DNA of 64,000 nucleotides from Amycolatopsis sp. NBRC 101858 (GTDB lineage Bacteria; Actinomycetota; Actinomycetes; Mycobacteriales; Pseudonocardiaceae), in NCBI RefSeq assembly GCF_030269325.1, contig NZ_BSTD01000004.1, positions 536,558 to 600,557 of the forward strand, in the 5' to 3' direction. Every line of letters starts with the position of its first letter. Positions within the stretch are counted from its first letter, which is position 1. The notes under the pieces were generated by a model, which worked only from the letters and a program-made list of their open reading frames with translations, made no database searches and had not been told where the DNA came from. Below are positions 7,174 through 15,760 of this stretch, piece after piece. A program made the translations under genes and the position numbers.

Positions 7174-8472
7174 ATGACTTCGCACATCCGAACCAGGACC
7201 GGGCGGGTCGTGGCCGCCCTCGCCGGCGTGCTCTTCCTCGCGGCCTGCCAGAGCGGGCCCTCCGGGGCGGCGGCAGGCGACACCGCCGGCGTGGACGACG
7301 GCACCACGATCACCATGTGGACCCGGTCGCCGACGGCCACCTTCAGCCAGACGCTGATCGACGCCTACAACGCGAGCCACAAGAACAAGGTCAAGCTGAC
7401 CGTCTTCCCCGCCGACTCCTACCAGCAGAAGGTCGGCACCGCCGCGGGCGCGCGGCAGCTGCCCGACCTGCTGGCCGCCGACGTCGTCTACGCACCGAAC
7501 TACGCGGCCAAGGGCCTGTTCCTGGACCTGACCGGCCGCGTGAACCAGCTGGCGTTCAAGGGTTCCCTCGCCCCGGCGCACATGAAGGCGGCGACCTTCG
7601 AGGGCAAGCACTACGCGGTGCCGCACGACATCGACCTGTCCGCGGTCTTCTACAACAAGGTCCTGTTCACCCGCGCCGGCCTGGATCCCGCGAAGCCACC
7701 GGCCACGCTGGACGAACTGGCCGCGGCCGCGCGCAAGATCGCCGCGCTCGGCGGGGACGTCAAGGGCTACTTCTTCGGCGGCGCCTGCCCGGGGTGCCAG
7801 CTGTTCACCAGCTGGCCGATGATCTGGGCCTCCGGCGGCACGGTGCTCAACGACCAGGGGACCGCCGCCACGCTCGACAGCCCGCAGGCCGCCCAGGTCT
7901 ATTCGCTGCTGCGGCAGCTCTACACCGACGGCGTCGTGCCGCAGTCGGCGAAGAACGAGTCCGGGCCGACGTGGACCCAGCCGTTCCTCGACGGCAAGAT
8001 CGGCATCCAGCCGATGGGCGCGACCGCGTTGCAGGGCATCAAGGAAGGACCCGGGCTGCAGGTCGGCGTCGCGCCGATCCCCGGCCTGACCGGCGGGAGC
8101 TCGTCGTTCGTCGGCGGGGACGTCGTCGGGATCGGCAGCAACAGCGCCCACGCCGCGGCCGCGTGGGACTTCATCGCCTGGACGCTGTCGGATCAGGCCC
8201 AGGTCGACGTCGTGGCGAAGAGCAAGAACATCACCGTCCGCTCCGACCTCGCCGACAACACCTACGCCAAGCAGGACCCGCGGCTCGGTGTGTTCAACCG
8301 GCTCGCCGGCCAGGGCCAGACCCCGATCTCGGTCAACTTCGGCAAGACGTTCAACGACACCAACGGTCCCTGGACCGCGACGGTGATCGACGCGGTGTTC
8401 GGCGGTGGTGACGTGGGCTCGATCCTGAAGCAGCACAACGCGGCCGTCACCGAGTCCCTCGCCGGCAGCTGA
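7174..8472 (+). CDS. ABC transporter sugar-binding lipoprotein
   Basis: This 432-residue extracellular solute-binding protein (family 1) has a lipoprotein signal: a basic N-terminus, a hydrophobic core and the lipobox LFLAAC with Cys25. The mature part opens with TTITMWTRSP, typical of sugar-binding proteins, and contains PQSAKNESGPTWTQPFLDGKIGIQPMG and SFVGGDVVGIGSNS. The ATG at 7174 follows AGGAGAG; the open frame extends 72 bases upstream through the operator region and is not used. It is the first gene of a five-gene run (binding protein, two permeases, GH127, GH39-like). Confidence 0.93.
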   Translation: MTSHIRTRTGRVVAALAGVLFLAACQSGPSGAAAGDTAGVDDGTTITMWTRSPTATFSQTLIDAYNASHKNKVKLTVFPADSYQQKVGTAAGARQLPDLLAADVVYAPNYAAKGLFLDLTGRVNQLAFKGSLAPAHMKAATFEGKHYAVPHDIDLSAVFYNKVLFTRAGLDPAKPPATLDELAAAARKIAALGGDVKGYFFGGACPGCQLFTSWPMIWASGGTVLNDQGTAATLDSPQAAQVYSLLRQLYTDGVVPQSAKNESGPTWTQPFLDGKIGIQPMGATALQGIKEGPGLQVGVAPIPGLTGGSSSFVGGDVVGIGSNSAHAAAAWDFIAWTLSDQAQVDVVAKSKNITVRSDLADNTYAKQDPRLGVFNRLAGQGQTPISVNFGKTFNDTNGPWTATVIDAVFGGGDVGSILKQHNAAVTESLAGS

Positions 8473-8474
8473 CG

Positions 8475-9398
8475 ATGGTGTCGCTGCTGCCTTCGCGGGT
8501 GTCGGCGCCGGAGACCCCGGCACCGGCGCCCCGCCGCCGCTCGATCGCCCGGAGCAGGCGCCGGCTGGGCATCGCCTACGCCACGCCGATGGCCGTGCTG
8601 GTCGCCGTCTTCTTCGTCATCCCGCTCGGGCTGATGCTGTGGATGTCGGTCAACCATTGGCCACTGGTCGGCGTCTCGGCACCCAACGGGGTCGAGAACT
8701 ACGACGCGCTCGGCGACCCGCTGTTCCTGCGCGCGGTCTGGTTCACCGTGAAGTACACGCTGGTCACGACCGTCGTGCTCGGCGTCGTCGCCTTCGGGCT
8801 GGCGCTGCTCGTCCAGCACGACCGGCCCGGCACCGGCGTGGTCCGCACGGTGTTCTTCCTGCCCAGCGCGGTCGGGCTCGCGTCGACCAGCCTGCTGTTC
8901 TACGGGCTGTTCAACACGGACTCTTCCGCGCTCAACCACCTGGTGGACTTCCTCGGCTTCGGCCGCGTGGACTGGCTCGGCTCGGGTGGCGGCGCGCTCG
9001 GCTCGACGGTCGGGATGATCACCTGGCGGTTCGCCGGGTTCTACATGCTCATCCTGCTGACCGGCCTGCAGAGCATCGACCCGGCGCTCTACGAGGCCGC
9101 GCGCATCGACGGCGCGACCCGGTGGCAGATCCTCTGGCGGGTGACGCTGCCGCTGCTGCGCCCGACGCTCGCCCTCGCGGCGGTGTTGTCGCTGACCGGC
9201 TCGCTGCTGGCGTTCGACCAGTTCTTCATCCTCACCGGCGGCCGGCACGACACCGCCACGGTCGTCATCGACATCTACCGCGAGGCGTTCCTCTCGCAGG
9301 ACCTGGGCCGGGCCGCCGCGATCTCGGTCGCGACGCTCGCCGTGCTCATCGTCCTCAACGTCGCCCAGCTGCGGTTGATCCGCCGGGAGGGCCGGTGA
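8475..9398 (+). CDS. ABC sugar transporter permease (MalF type)
   Basis: This 307-residue protein has about six membrane segments and the binding-protein-dependent permease motif EAARIDGATRWQILWRVTLPLLRPT (the EAA loop that contacts the ATPase). The proline- and arginine-rich N-terminal tail is cytoplasmic. It starts two bases after the binding protein stop and overlaps the next permease by four bases. No ATP-binding subunit is present in the locus; such importers in actinomycetes usually share a MsiK-type ATPase encoded elsewhere. Confidence 0.95.
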   Translation: MVSLLPSRVSAPETPAPAPRRRSIARSRRRLGIAYATPMAVLVAVFFVIPLGLMLWMSVNHWPLVGVSAPNGVENYDALGDPLFLRAVWFTVKYTLVTTVVLGVVAFGLALLVQHDRPGTGVVRTVFFLPSAVGLASTSLLFYGLFNTDSSALNHLVDFLGFGRVDWLGSGGGALGSTVGMITWRFAGFYMLILLTGLQSIDPALYEAARIDGATRWQILWRVTLPLLRPTLALAAVLSLTGSLLAFDQFFILTGGRHDTATVVIDIYREAFLSQDLGRAAAISVATLAVLIVLNVAQLRLIRREGR

Positions 9399-10192
9399 TC
9401 CGCGGCGCGGGCCGGTACGTCACGAGCGCGGCGCTGGCCGTGTTGTTCCTGCTGCCGCTGCTCTGGACGCTCTACTCGTCGCTCACCGGGCGCGAGGCCG
9501 GCGACTCCGGGACCGACAACTACCGGCGGCTCGCCGAGTACGGCACCGGCCTCGGCACCTACCTGCTCAACACGACCGTCGTCGCGCTGGTCGCGGTGAG
9601 CGTCACCGTGGTGACGACCACGCTCGGCGGCTACGCCATGGCCCGGCTCGCCTTCCCCGGCCGCAACCTGCTGTTCCTGGTCACGCTGGCCATCCTGATG
9701 GTGCCCTACACGACGATCCTGGTGCCGCTCTACATCCTGCTCGGCTGGCTCGGCCTGCAGAACTCGCTGATCGGGCTGGGGCTGGTGATGGCCGTGCTCC
9801 AGCTGCCGTTCGGCCTGTTCATGATGCGCAACTCCTTCGAGGCGCTGCCGATCGAGCTCGAGGAAGCGGCGCTGATCGACGGCTGCTCCGTCGGCGGTGC
9901 GCTGCGCCGGGTCCTGCTGCGCGGGGTGCTCCCCGGCGTCGTCACCATCGCGCTGTTCTCGTTCCTGGCGGCGTGGAACGAGTTCGTCGCGCCGCTGATC
10001 TTCCTCACCGACGGCGAGAAGTTCACGCTGCCGGTAGCCCTGTTCAACCTGCAGTCCGGCAGCCTCGGCTCGGTCGACTTCGGGGCCCTGCAAGCGGGAG
10101 TGGTGGTCTCCGCCCTGCCGTGCGTGGCGGTCTTCCTCGTCCTGCAGCGGTACTACGTCCGCGGCTTCACCTCGGGAGCCCTCAAGGGCTGA
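9395..10192 (+). CDS. ABC sugar transporter permease (MalG type)
   Basis: This 265-residue inner-membrane subunit has six predicted membrane segments and the EAA loop LEEAALIDGCSVGGALRRVLLRGVLPG. The GTG start overlaps the stop of the upstream permease (GTGA), which shows translational coupling. The end GFTSGALKG is the usual MalG-type C-terminus. It pairs with the 8475-9398 permease to form the translocation channel. Confidence 0.95.
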   Translation: MIRGAGRYVTSAALAVLFLLPLLWTLYSSLTGREAGDSGTDNYRRLAEYGTGLGTYLLNTTVVALVAVSVTVVTTTLGGYAMARLAFPGRNLLFLVTLAILMVPYTTILVPLYILLGWLGLQNSLIGLGLVMAVLQLPFGLFMMRNSFEALPIELEEAALIDGCSVGGALRRVLLRGVLPGVVTIALFSFLAAWNEFVAPLIFLTDGEKFTLPVALFNLQSGSLGSVDFGALQAGVVVSALPCVAVFLVLQRYYVRGFTSGALKG

Positions 10193-10206
10193 CACAGGAG
10201 CACTCG

Positions 10207-12090
10207 ATGACCGAACGCATCCTCGGCCCCGCCCACCCCACGTCCGCCGCGACGGCCATCCTGCGGCCGCTGTTCCTCGGCGCCGTCACCTTCACGCCGG
10301 ACAGCCTGCTCGGCGGCTGGCAGGACCGCAACGCCACCCGGACCCTGCCGCACTGCGTCGACCAGCTCGACGCCGCGGGCGCCCTGGACAACCTCCGGCG
10401 CGTCACCGGCGAGGTCGAGGCCGCGCGCCGGAACATGTGGTTCGCCGACTCCGACGTCTACAAGACCCTCGAAGCGGCCGCCTGGCAGCTCGGCCGGACG
10501 CCGGACGACGCCGAGCTGCGCGCGTTCCTGGACACCACCGCCGCGCTGGTGGCGAAGGCGCAGGGGGAGGACGGCTACCTGAACTCGTACTTCGCCGTCG
10601 ACAAGCCCGAGCTGCGGTGGCGGGAGCTGCACTGGAGCCACGAGCTGTACTGTGCTGGTCATCTCATCCAGGCCGCCGTCGCCGCCGCGCGGGCCGGGGT
10701 GGGCGCCCAGCTCGTCACCGTGGCCCGCCGGTTCGCGGACCTGATCGTGGAGCGGTTTTCCACCGTCGACGACGTCGACGGGCACCCGGAGATCGAGACG
10801 GCGCTGGCCGAGCTGTACCGGGTGACCGGGCACCGGCCGTACCTGGAGCTGGCGCGGCGGTTCCTCGACCTGCGCGGCCGCGGCCTGATCGACGGCGAGC
10901 GGTTCGGCCCGCGGTACCTGCAGGACCACGTCCCGGTGCGGGACGCGGACGAGGTCGCCGGGCACGTCGTGCGCCAGCTCTACCTGCTCGCCGGCGTCGT
11001 GGACGTCGCCGTCGAGACCCGCGACGAACAGCTCTTGGACGCGGCCCGCCGCGTCTGGGCCGACGCGTTCGGCACGAAGACCTACCTCACCGGCGCGCAG
11101 GGCTCACGCCACCGCGACGAGGCGTTCGGCGACCCGCACGAACTGCCGCCCGACCGCGCGTACGGCGAAACGTGCGCCGCGATCGCGAGCTTCCAGGCGA
11201 ACTGGCGGCTGCTGCTGGCCACCGGCGAGCGCAAGTACGCCGACGAGATGGAACGCGCGCTGTACAACGTGATCGCCGGCTCGACCGCGCTCGACGGCAC
11301 GCACTTCTTCTACTCCAACCCGCTGCACCTGCGCACGGGTCACGACGGTTCGCACGAGGACGCGCCGTCCCAGCGGCTGCCGTGGTACTCCTGCGCCTGC
11401 TGCCCGCCCAACTTCGCCCGGCTGGTCGCGTCGCTGTCCGGGTACGTGGCGACCACCGACCAGGGCGGCCTGCAGGTGCACCTGTACACCGCCGGGACGC
11501 TGCGGACCACTGTGGACGGTGCCGACGTCCACCTCGTCACCCGCACCGAATACCCGTGGGACGGCCGGATCGAGCTGACCGTGACGACGGACGCCGCGCT
11601 GGTGCTGGCCCTGCGCATCCCGGGCTGGGCCTCCGGCGCACTGGTCGACGGTGAGCCCGCCGACGTCCGCGACGGCTACGCCGAGGTGCGCCGCGACTGG
11701 TCGGCCGGCGTCACGGTGACGCTGGACCTGCCGATGCCCGCCCGCATCGTCCGGCCGCACCCGCGGATCGACGCCGTGCGCGGCTGTGTCGCCGTGACGC
11801 GCGGGCCGCTCGTGTACTGCCTGGAGCAGGCCGATTTGCCCGAGGGCGTCACGCTGGAAGACGTCCGGATCGACCCGGCCGCACGGTTCGCCGAGGGACG
11901 GCTGCCGGACGTGCCGGTGACCCTCACCGCGCGGGGCTCCGTCGAGCCGCCCGCGTCGGACGAGCTGTACGGCGCCGGTGCCCGTGCTCCCGGCGAACCG
12001 GTCGAGCTGACCGCGATCCCGTATTTCCTCTGGGGCAACCGGACTCCCGGCCCGATGCGGGTCTGGATCCCGGTCGCCACCACCGAGTGA
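10207..12090 (+). CDS. GH127 beta-L-arabinofuranosidase
   Basis: This 627-residue protein has no signal peptide and so probably acts in the cytoplasm on imported oligosaccharides. The GH127 zinc-cysteine centre is complete by alignment to HypBA1 of Bifidobacterium longum: Glu in HRDEAFG (Glu322 equivalent), GETC with acid/base Glu321 and zinc ligand Cys323, and SCACCPPNFAR with Cys396, Cys398 (nucleophile) and Cys399. The family removes beta-L-arabinofuranose, as found on plant hydroxyproline-rich glycoproteins. It follows the two sugar permeases by 14 bases, so the importer probably supplies its substrate. Confidence 0.93.
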   Translation: MTERILGPAHPTSAATAILRPLFLGAVTFTPDSLLGGWQDRNATRTLPHCVDQLDAAGALDNLRRVTGEVEAARRNMWFADSDVYKTLEAAAWQLGRTPDDAELRAFLDTTAALVAKAQGEDGYLNSYFAVDKPELRWRELHWSHELYCAGHLIQAAVAAARAGVGAQLVTVARRFADLIVERFSTVDDVDGHPEIETALAELYRVTGHRPYLELARRFLDLRGRGLIDGERFGPRYLQDHVPVRDADEVAGHVVRQLYLLAGVVDVAVETRDEQLLDAARRVWADAFGTKTYLTGAQGSRHRDEAFGDPHELPPDRAYGETCAAIASFQANWRLLLATGERKYADEMERALYNVIAGSTALDGTHFFYSNPLHLRTGHDGSHEDAPSQRLPWYSCACCPPNFARLVASLSGYVATTDQGGLQVHLYTAGTLRTTVDGADVHLVTRTEYPWDGRIELTVTTDAALVLALRIPGWASGALVDGEPADVRDGYAEVRRDWSAGVTVTLDLPMPARIVRPHPRIDAVRGCVAVTRGPLVYCLEQADLPEGVTLEDVRIDPAARFAEGRLPDVPVTLTARGSVEPPASDELYGAGARAPGEPVELTAIPYFLWGNRTPGPMRVWIPVATTE

Positions 12091-12118
12091 CCCCGTCCCC
12101 GTCAGGATCGAGGAACCG

Positions 12119-13798
12119 ATGTCACGACGTACTCTCGCGCTCGCTGCCGCCGTTCTCACCGCCGTCACGGTGGTGACTCCGGCCCAAGCCGCCGGGCACA
12201 CCCTGGTGGTGAACGCCGCGGCGCCGTTCCGGCCCGTCACGCACGCCGCCGCGGGCGGCCTCTACGCACTGGCCGAGAACAGCCGCCCGGCGGACTCGAC
12301 GCTGCTGCCGCTCAAGCTGAACACCCTCACCCAGCCGCCGCCGGACGTCGGGCAGAAGCCGAACGGCCAGCCGGCCGGCGGGGACGCGCTGAAGGTGGCG
12401 CCACAGGCCGACCGCGCCGGTGCCGCGCAGGTGATCCGGATGCCGGACATCTACCCGGACTTCCCCTACAAGTGGGTGAGCTGGGACGACTGGCTGGCCA
12501 AAGTGGACACCATGGTTTCGAAGCGGCTCGCGGCCACTTCGGTGAGCAACGTGGCCGCGTGGGAGATCTGGAACGAGCCCGACTGGACCTGGAACACCGC
12601 GGCGGCGGGCGACTTCACCGCCGGGTGGACGCGGACGGTGCAGCGGATCCGGACCCGCGACACGCTCACGCCGGTCGCCGGCCCGGGGTATTCGGGCTGG
12701 GACGCCACCCGGATGCGGGCGTTCCTGACGAACGCGAAGAACACGAACACGGTGCCGGACCTGGTGGTCTGGCACGAGCTGAACCACAGCAGCGCGGCGA
12801 TCGCGGCCGACGTCGCGGCGTACCGGTCGCTGGAGTCGTCGCTCGGCATCAGCCCGCGGCAGATCTTCATCAACGAGTACGCGTGGACCGACGAGGTCGA
12901 CGTCCCCGGGCGGGTGGCGAACTACGTCGCCAAGCTGGAACGCGCCGGGGTGGCGGGCGCCGACCGGGCGTTCTGGTACGAGTACGGGACGGTGAACGGC
13001 CTGGTCGTGAACACCACCCAGCCGACCGGGACGTGGTGGCTCTACAAGTGGTACGGCGACATGGCCGGCTCGATGGTGAGCACGACCCCGCCCGCGCAGA
13101 CCGGCCTGGACGGGTTCGCGTCCTACGACTCCGCGCGCAAGCGGGTCGACGTCGTCTTCGGTGACGAGTCGGGCACCAACTCGGTGCGGGTGACCGGGCT
13201 CAGCGGCACCGTCCGCGTCACCCTGGAGTCGACACCGTCGTCGGGACGGTTCACGGCGGTGCCCGCGCCGACCGCGATCTCGACGTCGACCTACACCGTC
13301 GCGAACGGGCAGATCACCGTGCCGGTGCCGAACATGTCCGCGACGAGCGCGTACCACCTGGTCGTCGAGCCGACCAGTGGTGTGCCCGCGTACCAGCAGC
13401 GGTACGAGGCCGAGAACGCGTCGGTGTTCCGCGCGCAGCGGCTGTCGAGCGGGAGCGCGTCCAACGGCGGTTACGTCGGCCGCATCGACAACTCCGGTGA
13501 CCCACGCAGCGACAGCTACGTCGACTTCGTGGTGAACGTCCCGACCGCCCGCGCCTACACGATGACGATCGGCTACGCGAACGGCACCGGGACGACCTCG
13601 ACCCAGGGGCTGGCGTACAACGGCGGCGGCTGGTCGGCGGTGAGCTACCCGCCGACCGCCGGCTGGGGGCAGTTCGGGACGGTTTCGACGTCCGTGAGCC
13701 TGCACGCGGGCTACAACGTGATCCGGCTGGCCAAGGGCGCACCGTTCTTCGCCGGCGGCACCGGGTACGCCGAGCTCGACTACCTCCAGCTCACCTGA
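12119..13798 (+). CDS. Secreted GH39-like (clan GH-A) glycosidase with C-terminal CBM35-like domain
   Basis: This 559-residue protein has a signal peptide (about 1-25, ending AQAA), a TIM-barrel domain and, from about residue 425, a carbohydrate-binding domain starting YEAENASVFRAQ and ending GYAELDYLQLT (CBM35/CBM6 pattern). The clan-A catalytic pair is visible as Glu153 in WEIWNEPDW (acid/base) and Glu253 in IFINEYAW (nucleophile). GH39 includes xylosidases and enzymes releasing arabinofuranosyl disaccharides from gum arabic. Last gene of the ABC-GH127 run, it could trim arabinogalactan outside the cell. The family call is by motif only. Confidence 0.75.
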   Translation: MSRRTLALAAAVLTAVTVVTPAQAAGHTLVVNAAAPFRPVTHAAAGGLYALAENSRPADSTLLPLKLNTLTQPPPDVGQKPNGQPAGGDALKVAPQADRAGAAQVIRMPDIYPDFPYKWVSWDDWLAKVDTMVSKRLAATSVSNVAAWEIWNEPDWTWNTAAAGDFTAGWTRTVQRIRTRDTLTPVAGPGYSGWDATRMRAFLTNAKNTNTVPDLVVWHELNHSSAAIAADVAAYRSLESSLGISPRQIFINEYAWTDEVDVPGRVANYVAKLERAGVAGADRAFWYEYGTVNGLVVNTTQPTGTWWLYKWYGDMAGSMVSTTPPAQTGLDGFASYDSARKRVDVVFGDESGTNSVRVTGLSGTVRVTLESTPSSGRFTAVPAPTAISTSTYTVANGQITVPVPNMSATSAYHLVVEPTSGVPAYQQRYEAENASVFRAQRLSSGSASNGGYVGRIDNSGDPRSDSYVDFVVNVPTARAYTMTIGYANGTGTTSTQGLAYNGGGWSAVSYPPTAGWGQFGTVSTSVSLHAGYNVIRLAKGAPFFAGGTGYAELDYLQLT

Positions 13799-13979
13799 GG
13801 CCTCACCTCGGGGGTCGCCCGCGCTCAGCAACAGGAACGGCCGGTCGAGTCCCTCGTCGGCGACGCGGCCGAAGTCACGGGCGGACTGGGAGCAGGCCAT
13901 GCTGCCGTCGAGGTCGGCGCCGTCGGACGCGACCTTCGCTGCGCCGTCGGGATGATCACCGATTTCGTCCCGGACAGGG
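13799..13979 (-). pseudogene. Fragment of an alpha/beta-hydrolase gene
   Basis: The minus strand encodes about 55 residues without a start: RDEIGDHPDGAAK, DLDGSMACSQSARDFG and EGLDRPFLLLSAGDPRG. This pattern (DLDGSM followed by GLDRPFLLL) resembles the region after the catalytic Ser in the PAF-acetylhydrolase-like alpha/beta-hydrolases. Both ends are missing: the upstream side is the 3' end of the P1 peptidase gene and the downstream side runs into the GH39-like gene. It is most likely a deletion remnant. Confidence 0.5.
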
Positions 13980-15041
13980 TCAGCCGAGCCAGGGTGCGGT
14001 GGGCAGGGCGGGCACCCGGCGGCCGCGGTGGCCGGTCATCTCCCGGTTCGCCACCAGCGCGTTGAGCACCGCTTCCTCGACTACCTGTACCACCGCTTCG
14101 AAGAACGGGTCGATCCGGCCCCACGGCACGAACCGGAGGCTTTCGTACTCGGCCTCCGCCGTGCGCGGGAACGTGCTGGTCAGCGCGCCCGGGTTGGCCG
14201 TGCTGAAGGCGAGGAAGAGGTCGCCGGAGAAGTGCGAGCCCGTCGTGCCCGTGCGGGCCAGCCCGAGCGGGACGCGCCGCGCGAGCGCCGTGCACTGGCC
14301 CGGCAGCAAGGGCGCGTCCGTCCCCACCACGACGATCACCGAACCCGCGCCGGCCGGGGCCGCCCACTCTTCCATCGGGTTGTCGGCCGACAGTCGCGTA
14401 CCCATCGCCGCACCGGCGACGGTGAGTTCGCGGCGGCTGCCGAAGTTGGCCTGCACCAGCGCACCCACCGTGTACTCGTCCGCGCCGTGGGCGACGATCC
14501 GGGACGCCGTGCCGGTGCCGCCCTTGAAGCCGTAGCAGGTCATCCCGGTGCCGCCGCCGACCGAGCCCTCCTCGACCGCACCCGGGCGGGCCGCGTTGAT
14601 CGCCGCGACCGCGTGTCCACTGTGGACGGTCGGGGCGTTGATGTCGTTGAGGTAGCCGTCCCACGTCTCGGCGACCACCGGGAGCAGCCACTCAGCCGCG
14701 CCGTCGGGGTGTTCACGCACCACCCAGTCGATCACGCCGCGGTGGCACGCGCCGACGGCGTGGGTGTTGGTGATCAGCACCGGCAGGGTGAGCGAACCGG
14801 TCTCGGCGAGCCACGCGGTGCCGGTCATCTCGCCGTTGCCGTTGAGCGAGGACGTGCCCGCGGCGCACGGCACGGCGAACCCGTCGCGGCCGCGGGGGAG
14901 GACCGCGGTGACGCCGGTGCGCACCGAGTCGCCCTCGACCAGCGTCGTGTAGCCGACTTCGACGCCGGGGACGTCGGTGAGCGCGTTGTGCGTGCCCGGC
15001 CGGCCGGGCAGCGTGATGCCCAGGTCGCGGGCACGGGTCAT
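13980..15041 (-). CDS. P1 family peptidase (DmpA-like, self-cleaving aminopeptidase)
   Basis: This 353-residue protein belongs to the L-aminopeptidase D-Ala-esterase/amidase family, which removes N-terminal residues, including D- or beta-amino acids. Family motifs are DVPGVEVGYTTL, VLITNTHAVGACHRGVIDW, SVGGGTGMTCYGFKGGTGTASR and GAGSVIVVVGTDAPLLPGQ. Ser234 in the last motif is the expected nucleophile, freed by cleavage of the Gly233-Ser234 bond into alpha and beta chains. There is no signal peptide. Its ATG overlaps the TetR stop (ATGA), so the two are one operon, and the TetR operator is repeated in front of the divergent APC transporter. Confidence 0.9.
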   Translation of the reverse strand: MTRARDLGITLPGRPGTHNALTDVPGVEVGYTTLVEGDSVRTGVTAVLPRGRDGFAVPCAAGTSSLNGNGEMTGTAWLAETGSLTLPVLITNTHAVGACHRGVIDWVVREHPDGAAEWLLPVVAETWDGYLNDINAPTVHSGHAVAAINAARPGAVEEGSVGGGTGMTCYGFKGGTGTASRIVAHGADEYTVGALVQANFGSRRELTVAGAAMGTRLSADNPMEEWAAPAGAGSVIVVVGTDAPLLPGQCTALARRVPLGLARTGTTGSHFSGDLFLAFSTANPGALTSTFPRTAEAEYESLRFVPWGRIDPFFEAVVQVVEEAVLNALVANREMTGHRGRRVPALPTAPWLG

Positions 15042-15640
15042 GACGGTTCCTCCAGGGCGCAGGCGGTGCGGGCGTAGGACAGGAGCATCGCTTCGGCGGT
15101 GGCTCGCTCCAGCGTCGGCACGGCCTGCGTGAGGTGCAGGCCGTAGCCGTCTTCGAGGGCGACGAGGTTGCGCGCGATCGCCACCGCGGCGTCGGTCAGG
15201 GTGAATTCGCCGGTCGCGGCGCCGGCCTCGAGGATGCCGGTGTAGATCTGCACCTGCCGCTCGTAGAGCGCGACGTGCCGGGCGGCGTACGCCGGGTCGC
15301 GGCGGGCGATCGTGCCGAGTTCGTAGAGCAGCACGCACAGTTCGTCGTCCGGGCCGGTCGGCAGGCCACCGCGGATCGTCGCGAGCAGGCGTTCGCTCGG
15401 GGTGCCGGGTGCGGAGGCCTGTTCGCGCTGGGTGCAGAACCGTTCGACGGCCTCGTGCTGCACCTCCTGCAGCAGGTCGGCCAGGGTGGGGAAGTAGTAG
15501 AGCACCGAGCCGGACGACAGGCCGGCGCCGTCGGCGATGTCGCGCAGCCGCAGGTTGAGGACTCCGCGTTCGACGACGGCGCGCCGCGCCACCGCGATCA
15601 GCTCGGCCCGCCGCTCGGGAGCCCTGCTCGGTCGTGCCAT
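15038..15640 (-). CDS. TetR family regulator of the P1 peptidase and APC transporter
   Basis: The protein has 200 residues if started at the ATG at 15640 (MARPSRAPERRAEL); an ATG at 15649 is equally possible. The HTH reads NLRLRDIADGAGLSSGSVLYYFPTLADLL. The perfect palindrome at 15652-15668 lies directly upstream, which argues against the longer frame. A second copy at 15728-15742 precedes the divergent APC gene. It is likely an autorepressor responding to an amino acid or peptide-derived ligand. Confidence 0.9.
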   Translation of the reverse strand: MARPSRAPERRAELIAVARRAVVERGVLNLRLRDIADGAGLSSGSVLYYFPTLADLLQEVQHEAVERFCTQREQASAPGTPSERLLATIRGGLPTGPDDELCVLLYELGTIARRDPAYAARHVALYERQVQIYTGILEAGAATGEFTLTDAAVAIARNLVALEDGYGLHLTQAVPTLERATAEAMLLSYARTACALEEPS

Positions 15641-15651
15641 GCGGGTCATTC

Positions 15652-15668
15652 TTCGAAGGATCTTCGAA
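15652..15668. promoter_or_regulatory. TetR operator, copy 1
   Basis: TTCGAAG-GAT-CTTCGAA is a perfect inverted repeat of two 7-base arms with a 3-base spacer, immediately upstream of the TetR start. A related copy lies 76 bases away before the APC transporter. Confidence 0.75.
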
Positions 15669-15727
15669 AGAAGCAAGACCTTGACTAGCTGGTCGTGAGC
15701 GCCTTTGATCCGTGGTCACCTGGTTTA

Positions 15728-15742
15728 TCGAAGGAGCTTCAA
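15728..15742. promoter_or_regulatory. TetR operator, copy 2, before the APC transporter
   Basis: TCGAAG-GAG-CTTCAA repeats the copy-1 operator with one half-site mismatch and the same 3-base spacer. It lies 18 bases before the GTG of the APC transporter, close to its ribosome binding site CTGGAGG. Confidence 0.7.
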
Positions 15743-15760
15743 AGAACTGGAGGCCCGGTC

